From: JAVBSC01 sp031547305
GTDB taxonomy: Bacteria; Desulfobacterota; Desulfovibrionia; Desulfovibrionales; Desulfovibrionaceae
Reading direction: 5' to 3'
Length of the DNA stretch: 64,000 bases
NCBI GenBank assembly: GCA_031547305.1
Contig: JAVBSC010000058.1
Location: 6,729 to 70,728 of the forward strand
Both the position numbers and the translations under genes were made by a program. Under the pieces are notes generated by a model. The model was not told the origin of the DNA. It saw nothing but the letters and a program-made list of their open reading frames with translations, and did not search any database. Positions 1-11,656 of this stretch are shown piece by piece (within the stretch, counting starts at the first letter, position 1; the number at the start of each line of letters is the position of its first letter).

Positions 1-181
1 CAAAATGTCCCCGGTGTTCCAGATTTTCTTTGATTCACCCGTTGTTTCCGGCGGAGTCACCGCCATGATTGTGCACCAGATCCTGCCCAAGGATCCCGCC
101 GCCCAGCACGACGAGGATGAAGAAGAGGAACCTTTGCAGGAGTTCTTCATTCCGGGTGGGGCTGAGAATAACGCGCGTTAG
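1..181 (+). CDS. NCS2-type xanthine/uracil permease, C-terminal end only
   Basis: The reading frame is open from the window edge and stops at 179-181. About 59 residues are visible: a last hydrophobic stretch followed by VHQILP and an acidic, charged cytoplasmic tail. This resembles the C-terminus of nucleobase:cation symporter-2 permeases, which import xanthine, uric acid or uracil across the inner membrane. The gene ends 31 bases before a molybdenum hydroxylase whose family includes xanthine dehydrogenases. A purine uptake and oxidation pair is therefore the natural reading. The start and most membrane helices lie outside the window, so the substrate cannot be judged. Confidence 0.6.
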   Translation, partial: KMSPVFQIFFDSPVVSGGVTAMIVHQILPKDPAAQHDEDEEEEPLQEFFIPGGAENNAR

Positions 182-212
182 TATTTATTTCTGAAATATT
201 GAGGTAAGAGCC

Positions 213-2780
213 ATGATCGAATTCACAGTGAACGGAAAACCGGTCCGGACGGCGAATGAAGACCAGAAGCTGCTGTCCTTCCTGCGCGAGGAGTTGCGCC
301 TGACCTCGGTCAAGGAAGGCTGCTCCGAAGGCGCCTGCGGCACCTGCACGGTGCTGGTGGACGGCAAAAAGGTCAAAGCCTGCGTGCCCAGGCTGGGCAA
401 ATTGGACGGCAAGTCAGTAATCACCGTGGAAGGCCTGTCTCAAAGAGAAAAAGACGTCTACAGCCATGCCTTTGCCGAAGCCGGGGCCGTGCAATGCGGA
501 TTTTGCATCCCCGGCATGGTCATTGCCGCCAAAAGCCTGCTGGACGCCAATGCCAACCCGACCAGGGCCGAGGTTAAGGAAGCCATTCGTGGCAACATCT
601 GCCGCTGCACCGGATACGTGAAAATTGAGGAGGCCATTCTGCAGGCTGCGGAGTTTTTCCGCAACAACCTGCCTGTGCCAGGGCCGGAAAAATCCGGCCG
701 GCTCGGCGCGCCGGTGAAGCGCGTGGACGCTGTGGAAAAAGTCCTGGGCGCCGGGGAATTCGCCGACGATGTGACCCTGCCCGGCCTGATCCACGCCAAG
801 GCCCTGCGCGCCAGATTCCCGCGCGCCAGGGTGAACAGAATAGACCTGTCCAAGGCGGAAAAGCACCCGGACTGCGTGCGCATTCTTACGGCCAAAGATG
901 TGCCCTTCAACAAGACCGGCCATCTGGTGGTGGACTGGGACGTCATGATTGCGGAGGGAGGCGTAACCCGCTACCTTGGCGACGCCATCGCCCTGGTGGC
1001 CGCAAACAAACGGGAGAGCCTGGACGAAATCCTGGCCCTGATCGAGGTGGACTATACCGAGCTGACGCCTGTGACTTCGCCTATGGACGCCCTTAAAGGC
1101 GACGCCCCGCTCATCCACCCCGGCGGCAACCTGCTGCGCCGGGAAAGGCTCCAACGCGGCAACGTGGATGCGGCCCTAAAGAACTCCAGGTACGTGATCA
1201 CCCGCAAGTACAAGACCCCTTTTACGGATCACGCTTTTATGGAGCCGGAATGCGCCGTGGCCCTGCCGGACGGCGACGGCCTGCTGCTCTATACCGGCGG
1301 GCAGTCCGTGTATGACGACCGCCGCGAGGTGGCTCGCATGCTCCAACTTCCCCAGGAAAAGGTTAGGGTGATCACCAAGCTGGTGGGCGGCGGCTTTGGA
1401 GGCAAGGAAGACATGAGCGTGCAGCACCACGCCGCCCTAATGGCCTGGCACACCCGAAAGCCGGTCAAAGTGCGCCTCAGCCGCCAGGAAAGCCTGATCG
1501 CGCACACCAAGCGCCACGCCATGGACATGGAATTCACCACGGCCTGCGACGAAAACGGCAAGCTCACGGCTGTTCGGGCCGTGCTTATCTCCGACACCGG
1601 CGCTTACGCCTCCCTGGGCGGACCGGTGCTCCAACGCGCCTGTACCCACGCGGCCGGACCTTACGTCTGCCCCAATGTGGACGTTCTGGGCATGGCCGTG
1701 TACACCAACAATGTGGTGGGCGGCGCGTTCCGCGGCTTTGGCGTCACCCAAAGCTGCTTTGCCATGGAATTGAACCTTAGCCTGCTGGCCGAAGCGGCCG
1801 GCTTGAGCGCCTGGGAAATTAGGCATCGCAACGCGGTACGCCCAGGCCAGGAATTGCCCAACGGCCAGATTGCCGCCTCTGACTGCTGCATTGCTGAATG
1901 CCTGGAGGCGGTCAAGGACGCCTATGAATCCAGTCCCCGCGCGGGAATTGCCTGCGCTCTGAAAAACAGCGGCCTGGGCATGGCCGTGCCGGACGCCGGC
2001 CGCTGCATCCTGAGCGTGGAAAAAGGCCTGGTGCACGTGCGCACCTCCGCCGCCTGCATGGGCCAGGGACTGGCCACCATGTGCCTGCACATGGTCTGCC
2101 AGGCCACCGGCCTGGCTCCGGAACTCGTCCTGCACGAGCCGGCCGATACCGTGCGCACCCCGGATTCCGGCACCAGCACCGCTTCCCGCCAGACCGTGCT
2201 CTCCGGCGAGGCCACCCGCCTGGCCGCGGAAAAGCTGGCGGCCGAACTGAACGCCGGCAAGACCCTGGACTCCCTGGAGGGCCAGGAGTTTTACGGCGAA
2301 TGCATGCCGCCCACAGATCCCCTTGGCTCGCCAAAGGCCAACCCGGTCAGCCACGTCAACTACAGCTACTGCGCCCAAGTGATCATTCTGGGCGAAGACG
2401 GCAAGGTGGAAAAGGTCGTCTCCGGCTTTGACGTGGGTACGCCCGTCAACGTCAAAAGCCTGGAAGGCCAGATCGAGGGCGGCATCGTCATGGGCCTGGG
2501 CTACGGTCTGACCGAGGACTTCCCCATGGAGAACGGCTACCCAAAAGTCAAGTACGGCACCCTGGGTCTGATGCGCGCCACGGACGTTCCGGCCATAGAA
2601 ACCCGCCTGGTCAGCCATAACCGGGAAAAAATGCCTTACGCTTACGGAGCCAAAGGCGTTGGCGAACTCTGCGCCATTCCCGCCCCCCCGGCCTGCGCCC
2701 ACGCCTACTACCGCCTGGACGGCAAAATTCGGACAGTCCTGCCGCTCAAAGGCACGCCTTATAAGAAAGACAAAGAATAA
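213..2780 (+). CDS. Molybdenum hydroxylase, xanthine dehydrogenase-like, fused 2Fe-2S and Moco domains
   Basis: This 855-residue soluble enzyme joins a ferredoxin-like domain (C37, C42, C45, C57), a second [2Fe-2S] helical domain (C95, C98, C130, C132) and the large molybdopterin-binding part. The latter shows GGGFGGKED, GAFRGFG and the catalytic GVGE motif with E818. Like D. gigas aldehyde oxidoreductase it has no FAD domain, so electrons must leave through the iron-sulfur clusters to another carrier. The length and the permease just upstream fit the group often annotated as selenium-dependent xanthine dehydrogenase or molybdenum hydroxylase 1. None of the selenium accessory genes lies in this window, so the substrate is inferred. 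It starts at ATG 213 behind GAGGTAAG and is followed by a strong terminator. It is clearly different from the Mop at 31669. Confidence 0.85.
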   Translation: MIEFTVNGKPVRTANEDQKLLSFLREELRLTSVKEGCSEGACGTCTVLVDGKKVKACVPRLGKLDGKSVITVEGLSQREKDVYSHAFAEAGAVQCGFCIPGMVIAAKSLLDANANPTRAEVKEAIRGNICRCTGYVKIEEAILQAAEFFRNNLPVPGPEKSGRLGAPVKRVDAVEKVLGAGEFADDVTLPGLIHAKALRARFPRARVNRIDLSKAEKHPDCVRILTAKDVPFNKTGHLVVDWDVMIAEGGVTRYLGDAIALVAANKRESLDEILALIEVDYTELTPVTSPMDALKGDAPLIHPGGNLLRRERLQRGNVDAALKNSRYVITRKYKTPFTDHAFMEPECAVALPDGDGLLLYTGGQSVYDDRREVARMLQLPQEKVRVITKLVGGGFGGKEDMSVQHHAALMAWHTRKPVKVRLSRQESLIAHTKRHAMDMEFTTACDENGKLTAVRAVLISDTGAYASLGGPVLQRACTHAAGPYVCPNVDVLGMAVYTNNVVGGAFRGFGVTQSCFAMELNLSLLAEAAGLSAWEIRHRNAVRPGQELPNGQIAASDCCIAECLEAVKDAYESSPRAGIACALKNSGLGMAVPDAGRCILSVEKGLVHVRTSAACMGQGLATMCLHMVCQATGLAPELVLHEPADTVRTPDSGTSTASRQTVLSGEATRLAAEKLAAELNAGKTLDSLEGQEFYGECMPPTDPLGSPKANPVSHVNYSYCAQVIILGEDGKVEKVVSGFDVGTPVNVKSLEGQIEGGIVMGLGYGLTEDFPMENGYPKVKYGTLGLMRATDVPAIETRLVSHNREKMPYAYGAKGVGELCAIPAPPACAHAYYRLDGKIRTVLPLKGTPYKKDKE

Positions 2781-2827
2781 AAGATCCGGGCGGCGGGCTG
2801 TTTGCGCCCGCCGCCCGGATCTTTTTT
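2781..2827. terminator. Strong intrinsic terminator, probably bidirectional
   Basis: A perfect 18-bp stem (2781-2798 with 2806-2823) closes a 7-base loop and is followed by a T-run at 2822-2827 on the plus strand. The A-rich sequence before the stem gives a T-rich tail on the minus strand too. It ends the molybdenum hydroxylase gene and would also end the minus-strand pseudogene. Confidence 0.9.
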
Positions 2828-3350
2828 ACTTCAGAGTTTCCTTCACAGCGGACATGATATCCTCCACCTGGGGCGGGCAGAGCTTTTCCAGGCCGGGCTG
2901 AACGGAATCGGGGTATCCGGGGCGGCTACACGAGCAACCGGGGCTTTCAGATCCCGAAAGCATTCCTCATGGATGCGGATGGATATTTCCGCGCAAATCG
3001 CCCATGCGGCGGTTGTACTCATGCACCACCCCCCTTTTGGTTTTGCGCACGGATTCAAAGACAGCTTCCTCGTCCAGGGCGCCAAGCCACACAAGTCGAT
3101 AACCTCGGCGTCTATTCCTTCATGAGCCGGTTTTTCCGCAGCCTCAAAGGCTTTGCGCGCCATCAGGGAGTAAGAGGTTATCGTGATCTGGCTCCATTTG
3201 CGCCGTACCGGGGCCTTGCCCGGGGCGCCAGGTAATCGTCCTCGGCACCTCGCCTTCCAGCGGATAAAGCGGCTTGTGCTCAAATACCAGCGCCGGGTTG
3301 CCGCCGCGGATAGCGGATTTCATCAGGCCCTTGGCCAAAAGTATAGATAA
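2826..3350 (-). pseudogene. Decayed E1-beta subunit of a 2-oxo acid (pyruvate/acetoin) dehydrogenase
   Basis: Pieces of a transketolase-like E1-beta chain read in succession on the minus strand but in different frames. KGLMKSAIRGGNPALVFEHK near 3240-3340 is followed by ITITSYSLMARKAFEAAEK and HEGIDAEVIDL near 3100-3190. Then come APDTPIPFSP near 2900 and finally LEKLCPPQVEDIMSAVKET ending in a stop at 2826-2828. At least three frame changes separate these blocks. A working E1-beta is about 325 residues; only the C-terminal half to 60% is recognisable and homology fades into AT-rich DNA near 3350. The intact gene would act with E1-alpha, E2 and E3, none of which is present here. Confidence 0.75.
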
Positions 3351-3491
3351 ATATGTCAATATATCTCATTATCTGATAATATTTTAAATTGCCTCTACTT
3401 GTTGCCGCAGTTGGCTCCTGAGAGGATTATTTTTCGTAGCGCCGGGTGGAATAATCAGTAAAAAATCAATCGTTTTTATATTTTTCGTTGG

Positions 3492-3519
3492 TTGACCTTT
3501 AGCTGTAAAGAAGTATGCT
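3492..3519 (+). promoter_or_regulatory. Candidate sigma-70 promoter for the OB-fold gene
   Basis: TTGACC at 3492-3497 and TATGCT at 3514-3519 are separated by 16 bases inside an AT-rich stretch. They lie 35 bases before the start of the BOF-family gene. The call rests on pattern only. Confidence 0.4.
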
Positions 3520-3553
3520 GCAGCATAACATCCTATAACCCATGAGGTGAATT

Positions 3554-3928
3554 ATGAACAAATACTTGCTGGTGCTGCTTCCAGTCGTTGTGCTGCTTGG
3601 CATTCCCAATTTAGCTCTCGCGGCCAGTGCCGGCGCCCCGGCCGGCGGCGGATTTGAAGGTCCCGGACCTGCCGTGATCACTGCGGAACAAGCCAAGGCC
3701 CTGTCTGACGACGCGAAGGTGCGCCTGCGCGGCAGTATTGTGGACTCTCTGGGCGGCGATAAATACACCTTCCGGGACCAGAGCGGCACTGTGATTGTGG
3801 AGATAGAAACTGAAAAATGGCGCGGGCAGAAGATCAGCCCGCAGGATACCGTGGAAATCCATGGCGAGGTGGATAAAAACCTGCTGTCCGCCCCGGAGAT
3901 AGAGGTGGATCGCATCGACAAAATTTAA
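3554..3928 (+). CDS. Exported OB-fold stress protein of the YgiW/YdeI (BOF) family
   Basis: This is a small 124-residue periplasmic protein. A signal peptide of about 23 residues ending in LALA is followed by a Gly/Ala/Pro-rich linker and a single OB-fold domain. The domain has the family pattern of AKALSDDAKVRLRG, KYTFRDQSGTV and EIHGEVDK. YgiW and YdeI relatives are linked to tolerance of oxidative, acid and cationic peptide stress, although their ligand is poorly defined. The start is supported by GAGGTG just upstream of ATG 3554. The gene stands alone between a pseudogene and a protease gene and has a plausible promoter of its own. Function beyond family membership is not visible. Confidence 0.8.
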   Translation: MNKYLLVLLPVVVLLGIPNLALAASAGAPAGGGFEGPGPAVITAEQAKALSDDAKVRLRGSIVDSLGGDKYTFRDQSGTVIVEIETEKWRGQKISPQDTVEIHGEVDKNLLSAPEIEVDRIDKI

Positions 3929-4116
3929 GTTCCATGCGCCATCCGGCTGGGGATGTTGCCGCCACGCCTCTTTTGCAGCCCCGCGGGTTTTTCCGGCCTG
4001 TGGGGCTGTTACCGTTACATCCGCCAGGCTCAGCCGGCTTTTGGATTTTGCCTCTGGCCTTGGCGCGGAAAATGCCTTATCTACAAGACTAAATTCCTCA
4101 ACAATGGAGTGTTTTT

Positions 4117-7023
4117 ATGCGGGCGCACGGGTTTAACCTGGTCAGGGAAACGGAAATACCGGAACTGAAAAGCCGGGTACGGATATGGCGGCACAGTCAA
4201 AGCGGGGCCAGGGTTTTGTCCTTTATGAACGAAGATGAGAACAAGGTCTTTGGGGTGAGTTTTCGCACCCCGCCAAAAGATTCCACCGGATTGCCGCATA
4301 TCCTGGAGCATTCGGTGCTCTGCGGTTCGGAAAAATACCCGGTCAAGGAACCCTTTGTGGAACTGCTCAAGGGGTCCCTGCAAACATTTCTGAACGCCTT
4401 CACTTATCCGGATAAAACCTGCTACCCGGTGGCCAGCGCCAATTTACGGGATTTTCGCAACCTCACGGACGTTTACCTGGACGCCGTGTTCTTCCCGCGC
4501 ATCAACGAGGACATCTTCAAGCAGGAAGGCTGGCACCTGGAGGCAGCGGACGCCGCCGCGCCCCTGACCTTCAAGGGCGTGGTCTACAACGAGATGAAAG
4601 GCGTGTTCTCCTCGCCGGAAGCCGTGCTCGGCCGGCACTGCCTGCACGCGCTTTTTCCGGACACTCTGTACGGCCTGGAGTCCGGCGGAGATCCGGAAGT
4701 CATTCCCACGCTGACCTACGCGGATTTCAAGACTTTTCACAATACCTACTACCACCCGGCCAACGCCCGCTTTTTCTTCTGGGGCGACGACCCGGAAGAC
4801 GGGCGGCTGGCCCAACTGGGCGCGGTGCTGGCCCGCTTCAACGAAATAGAGGTTGATTCGGCGGTGGGCCTGCAAAAGCCCTTTGCCGCGCCGCGCCGCG
4901 TCACGTTGCCCTATGCCGCTTCCGAGGGCGACAAGGCCATGTTGGCCGTAAACTGGCTCCTGCCTTCCGTGGAGGATGTGGAACAAACTCTGGGCCTGCA
5001 AATGCTCGAGCACATCCTTTTGGGCATGCCGGCCTCACCTCTGCGCCTGGCTCTGATCGAGTCCGGCCTTGGCGAAGACCTGACCGGAGACGGCCTGGAG
5101 GACGAACTGCGCCAGCTCACCTTCGGCGTCGGACTGAAGGGGGTGGAGGAAAAGGACATTCCGGCCGTGGAAGCGCTTATTCAGGAGGTTTTGTCCGGCC
5201 TGGCCGAGCAGGGCATTCCGGCGGTCAGCGTGGAAGCCGCGCTGAACAGCGTGGAATTCGCCCTGCGGGAAAACAACTCCGGCCGCTTCCCGGTCGGACT
5301 GGCCGTGATGCTGCGCAGCCTGGCCACCTGGTTGCACGATGATTCGGAAACCGGTGAAGCCGGCCTGGCCCCCTTGCGCTATGAAGCGCCTCTGGCCGCC
5401 ATAAAGGAAAAAATCCGCCGGGGCGGCTATTTTGAGGGGCTGCTGGACAAATGGCTGGTCAACAATCCGCACCGGGCCACGGTTATTCTTTTACCGGACC
5501 TGTGTTTGGCGGAAAAAACCATCCAGGCGGAGCAGGACAAGCTGCAAAAAATGTCCGCCGCCCTCAGTCCGGCCGAGCGCGAGGCGGTGGCCGCGGATAC
5601 GCTGCGTCTGAAGGCGTTGCAGGAAGCCCCGGATTCCCCGGAAGCCCTGGCCAGCATCCCCCGCCTGCACCTGGCGGATCTGCCCCGGCAAAACCGCCCC
5701 ATAGCGCAGGAAAAAACGCCCCTGCCCGCCTTGTTCCACCCCCAGCCCTGTGGGGGCATAAGCTACGTGACCGCCGCTTTTGACATGAGCCCGGTTCCGG
5801 AACGGCTGCTCCATCTTCTGCCGCTCTTTGGCCGGGCCCTGCTGGAAATGGGCACCCAAAAACGCGACTTCGCCACCTTGAGCCTGGGTATAGCCTGCAA
5901 AACCGGCGGCATGGACACGGACCTTCTGCTGCTCACCCGGCGGGAGGATCGCCGGCCAACGCCCTGGTTCGTCCTCCAGGGTAAAGCCGCTCCGGACAAA
6001 GTTGAGGATATGTTCGAGCTGTACACGGATGTGCTTACCTCCGTGCGGCTGGACGATTCGGAACGCTTTACCCAGATGCTTCTGGAAGAAAAAGCCCGCC
6101 TGGAACACGGCCTGGTGCCGGCCGGGCACGCGGTTGTCAGCGCCCGGCTCAAGGCCTCGCAATCCCTGACCGGCTGGCTGGACGAGGCCTCCAGCGGCTT
6201 CAGCAGCCTGGAAAAGTTGCGGGACTTGGCCAAGGCGCTGGATAAATCTCCGCAAAAGATCTGGCCGGCCGTTCTGGCGGATCTGGAGGAATTGCGGCGC
6301 TTGCTCCTGCGCCGGGGCGGCCTGCTCATGGGCCTGACCGCGGAGGAAAAGGACAAGGACAGGCTTCTGGCCCTGAGCGCCGGCCTGGCCGCGGCCCTGC
6401 CGGACGCCGCCGCGCCGCGGGCCGAAATCCACCGGCCCTCCCTGCCGCCCAAAGAGGCCCTGATCCTGCCCGCCCAGGTCAACTACATGGGCAAAGGCGC
6501 CAATTTGTACGCGTACGGTTATAAATACCACGGCTCAGCCCTGGTAATCATAAAATACCTGCGCACGGGCCGGCTCTGGGAAAAAGTGCGGGTGCAGGGC
6601 GGAGCCTACGGAGCCCACTGCTCTCTGGACCGCATGAGCGGCGACTTTGTGCTGACCTCTTACCGCGACCCCAATACCCTGGGCACTCTGGAGATCTTCG
6701 ACAGCCTGGCCGGCCACCTTATGGAGGTCCCGCGCCCGGCGGACCTGGAAGCCGCGATCATCGGGGCCATTGGCGAGCTGGATACCCACCTGCTGCCGGA
6801 CGCCAAGGGCATGACCGCCTTTGCCAGGCATCTGACCGGCGATGCGGACGAAATCCGGCAAAAACTGCGTGAAGAAATTTTGGGGACCCGGGCGGAAGAT
6901 CTGCGCGCTTTTGGGGAAATCCTGGCCAGGGCCATGCCCGAAGCCAACATCTGCGCCCTGGGCGGCCAAGCTCTGGAAAAAGACGCCAAAGAGCGGAACT
7001 GGACCATTACCAAGGCCATGTAG
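4117..7023 (+). CDS. PreP-like M16C zinc metalloprotease
   Basis: This 968-residue protein has the usual size of presequence-protease (M16C, pitrilysin clan) enzymes, which form a closed chamber and degrade unfolded peptides. The inverted zinc motif HILEH occupies residues 61-65 (H61, E64, H65). A downstream acidic segment NEMKGVFSS supplies the expected distal glutamate. The central part matches the M16C-associated region, and a second, non-catalytic M16 half ends the chain. No signal peptide is seen, so it probably acts in the cytoplasm on peptide fragments. The start at ATG 4117 follows GGAG. It is transcribed alone, and the next gene is on the opposite strand. Confidence 0.9.
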   Translation: MRAHGFNLVRETEIPELKSRVRIWRHSQSGARVLSFMNEDENKVFGVSFRTPPKDSTGLPHILEHSVLCGSEKYPVKEPFVELLKGSLQTFLNAFTYPDKTCYPVASANLRDFRNLTDVYLDAVFFPRINEDIFKQEGWHLEAADAAAPLTFKGVVYNEMKGVFSSPEAVLGRHCLHALFPDTLYGLESGGDPEVIPTLTYADFKTFHNTYYHPANARFFFWGDDPEDGRLAQLGAVLARFNEIEVDSAVGLQKPFAAPRRVTLPYAASEGDKAMLAVNWLLPSVEDVEQTLGLQMLEHILLGMPASPLRLALIESGLGEDLTGDGLEDELRQLTFGVGLKGVEEKDIPAVEALIQEVLSGLAEQGIPAVSVEAALNSVEFALRENNSGRFPVGLAVMLRSLATWLHDDSETGEAGLAPLRYEAPLAAIKEKIRRGGYFEGLLDKWLVNNPHRATVILLPDLCLAEKTIQAEQDKLQKMSAALSPAEREAVAADTLRLKALQEAPDSPEALASIPRLHLADLPRQNRPIAQEKTPLPALFHPQPCGGISYVTAAFDMSPVPERLLHLLPLFGRALLEMGTQKRDFATLSLGIACKTGGMDTDLLLLTRREDRRPTPWFVLQGKAAPDKVEDMFELYTDVLTSVRLDDSERFTQMLLEEKARLEHGLVPAGHAVVSARLKASQSLTGWLDEASSGFSSLEKLRDLAKALDKSPQKIWPAVLADLEELRRLLLRRGGLLMGLTAEEKDKDRLLALSAGLAAALPDAAAPRAEIHRPSLPPKEALILPAQVNYMGKGANLYAYGYKYHGSALVIIKYLRTGRLWEKVRVQGGAYGAHCSLDRMSGDFVLTSYRDPNTLGTLEIFDSLAGHLMEVPRPADLEAAIIGAIGELDTHLLPDAKGMTAFARHLTGDADEIRQKLREEILGTRAEDLRAFGEILARAMPEANICALGGQALEKDAKERNWTITKAM

Positions 7024-7036
7024 GCGTGTTTTTTGT

Positions 7037-7059
7037 CTGGGGAGGCGTGGCCTCCCCAG
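7037..7059. repeat. GAGGC-type intergenic hairpin between convergent genes
   Basis: A 10-bp perfect stem (7037-7046 with 7050-7059) closes the 3-base loop GTG. The T-run lies before the stem on the plus strand (7029-7034), not after it, so it does not fit a normal intrinsic terminator for the protease gene. It belongs to the same family as the hairpins at 31632, 48618, 52346 and 61982. Confidence 0.6.
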
Positions 7060-7073
7060 CCCCCTCCGGCACC

Positions 7074-7379
7074 CTAAACATTAACCACGGAATTGTCGGT
7101 CCCGGCGAAATTGCAGTAAACATAACCGTCCGCCTGAGGGTCGTTGCACCATTCCTCGCCGTTCAGACGGTAGCGAAACTGGTAGCTGGCCCCTATGGAC
7201 AGATCTAGTTCCAGAGAGAAGACCCCGTCCTTGGCGCGCTTCATGGGGTGGCTGTCCGGATTCCAGTCGTTGAAGGCTCCGACAATAGTGACTTTTTCCG
7301 CCCCCTTGACATCTTCCGGACTCAGCTTGAACCTGACTTTGCAAATCGGCTTGTTCTTAAGCCAACGCTTGGTGAACAT
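7074..7379 (-). CDS. Stand-alone CBM48/AMPK-type glycogen-binding domain protein
   Basis: This 101-residue protein consists almost only of an isoamylase-N/AMPK-beta glycogen-binding domain. The core FKLSPEDVKGAEKVTIVG is followed by AFNDWNPDSHPM, the carbohydrate-contacting tryptophan region, then FRYRLNGEEW and VVNV at the end. Such domains normally sit on branching or debranching enzymes or on kinase subunits and bind alpha-1,4-glucan. Here there is no enzyme attached. The start at 7379 is chosen over longer frames because GAGGAG lies six bases upstream. Neighbours do not explain its role, though trehalose and glucan enzymes occur elsewhere in the window (34642-40246 and 52446). It may anchor to, or report on, a polyglucan store; this is inference. 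Confidence 0.75.
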   Translation of the reverse strand: MFTKRWLKNKPICKVRFKLSPEDVKGAEKVTIVGAFNDWNPDSHPMKRAKDGVFSLELDLSIGASYQFRYRLNGEEWCNDPQADGYVYCNFAGTDNSVVNV

Positions 7380-7659
7380 CGCATACTCCTCGCTTCTTAA
7401 AAGCATTTTAACTCTGAGGCGCTCCAAAAGCCTTCCATCCACTTTGGGCCATATATAACAGAAAATAAAACCCCAGAAAAGCTTATAACGTATCTTTGAA
7501 AGACAAAAACGGGAAAAAATCATCCTCAACCCACTCCCGGCCATAAAAACAACTCCCGCGACGGCTCTTGGCAAACACATTTATTTGACTTATTGTAATA
7601 TGTTTATGGCGCACGTCTGCCGTGCGGGCTTTTAACGCCTTTTCACAATGGGAGTATCA

Positions 7660-10251
<2,592 letters not shown>

Positions 10252-10355
10252 TGGGAATGACTTGGAAGATCCCCCGCCTCCGCTCCTTCCGGGGATGATC
10301 TGTTAACTCTGAAAGTTTTATATTTTGCAACGGTTATCAAGACTGCGAGCAAACC

Positions 10356-11537
10356 ATGACCAAAGCCCCAAAGGGATTCAAATTCGCCGTCGCCTCGGCC
10401 GGCTTCAAAAAGCCGGGCCGCAAGGATATGGCCCTGCTGCTCAGCGACGCCCCGGCCACAGCGGCCGGAGTATTCACCACCAATTTGTTCAAGGCGGCCC
10501 CCGTGCTGGTTTGCCAGGAAATTCTGGCGAATGCGCCCAAGGCGTTCGCCGTGCTCATCAATACCGGCCAGGCCAACGCCTGCACCGGTGCCGAAGGCCT
10601 GGGCAACTGCCGCCGCACCCTGGAGTTGCTGGAAAAAGCCGGCGGTCCGCCAGCAAGGCTGACCCTGCCCGGCTCCACCGGGGTCATCGGCGCCCAACTC
10701 AAAATGGATTTGTGGGAAAAGGCCGTGCCGGAGCTGGTCGCCGGCCTGGGCAAGTCCACACCCGAAGATTTTGCCGCGGCCATTATGACCACGGACTCCT
10801 TCCCCAAGCATAAATCCCTGGAACTGGAGCTTGGCGGCGGCACAATAACCCTTACCGGCATGGCCAAAGGCGCGGGCATGATCTGCCCGAACATGGCCAC
10901 CATGCTGGCCGTGGTGCTCTGCGACGCGAAAGTGGCCGCCCCGGACTGGCAAGCCATGTTCCGCCGGGCCGCGGATCTGACCTTCAACCGGGTCAGCGTG
11001 GACGGCGACACCAGCACCAATGATTCCCTGATCGGCCTGGCCAACGGCGCTTCCGGCATCTGCGCGGCCGGCCCGGATCTGCCAAAATTAGAAGCCGCTC
11101 TTACGCAAATTCTGGGGGAGATCGCATATCTGCTGGTCAAGGACGGCGAAGGCGCAACCAAAGTCCTGCACATCAAAGTCAGCGGCGCCAAATCCGACCA
11201 TGAGGCCGAACTGGCCGCCCGCACGGTCGGGCATTCCCAGCTTGTTAAAACCGCCATGTACGGCAAAGACGCCAACTGGGGCCGCATCGTCGCCGCACTT
11301 GGCCGCAGCGGGGCGTATTTTGACCCGGACGAGGTTTCCGTGCGCTTGTGCGGGGTGGAGCTGTTCATTAAGGGACGCCCCACTACACTGGATTTTGACG
11401 CCCTGCTCAAAGATTCGCTCCTGGAGCGGGATTTTCCCATCGACATTTCCCTCGGGTCCGGCCCGGGCAAATATACTCTGCTCGCATCCGACCTCACCCA
11501 CGAGTATGTCAGCATTAATGCGGACTACCGGAGTTAA
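10356..11537 (+). CDS. argJ: Bifunctional ornithine acetyltransferase / N-acetylglutamate synthase
   Basis: ArgJ moves acetyl groups between N-acetylornithine and glutamate in the cyclic arginine pathway, and often also makes N-acetylglutamate from acetyl-CoA. The 393-residue precursor has the self-cleavage site KGAGMICPNMATML, where the chain is cut between A181 and T182 to give alpha and beta subunits with T182 as nucleophile. The N-terminal GVFTTN and the C-terminal ASDLTHEYVSINADYRS are typical. Length matches the family. It lies about 100 bases after secA and is probably its own transcription unit. Whether it is mono- or bifunctional cannot be decided from the sequence. Confidence 0.95.
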   Translation: MTKAPKGFKFAVASAGFKKPGRKDMALLLSDAPATAAGVFTTNLFKAAPVLVCQEILANAPKAFAVLINTGQANACTGAEGLGNCRRTLELLEKAGGPPARLTLPGSTGVIGAQLKMDLWEKAVPELVAGLGKSTPEDFAAAIMTTDSFPKHKSLELELGGGTITLTGMAKGAGMICPNMATMLAVVLCDAKVAAPDWQAMFRRAADLTFNRVSVDGDTSTNDSLIGLANGASGICAAGPDLPKLEAALTQILGEIAYLLVKDGEGATKVLHIKVSGAKSDHEAELAARTVGHSQLVKTAMYGKDANWGRIVAALGRSGAYFDPDEVSVRLCGVELFIKGRPTTLDFDALLKDSLLERDFPIDISLGSGPGKYTLLASDLTHEYVSINADYRS

Positions 11538-11656
11538 CGCCGGCTTGTCGGCGGCTGGCCGGAACAGCGCCAGATCTATTCAGAAAAGGATTCCACTATC
11601 CATTATTTTATAATATTAAGGCATGACAAACTACCCTCAGATCTCAGGAGTACGCC

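Noticed and set aside
1437..2702. Long antisense frame inside the molybdenum hydroxylase gene, one of many similar ones in this window
   Set aside because: Its composition (many His, Gly, Gln) is that of a reverse-frame shadow of a GC-rich gene, and the sense gene is unmistakable.
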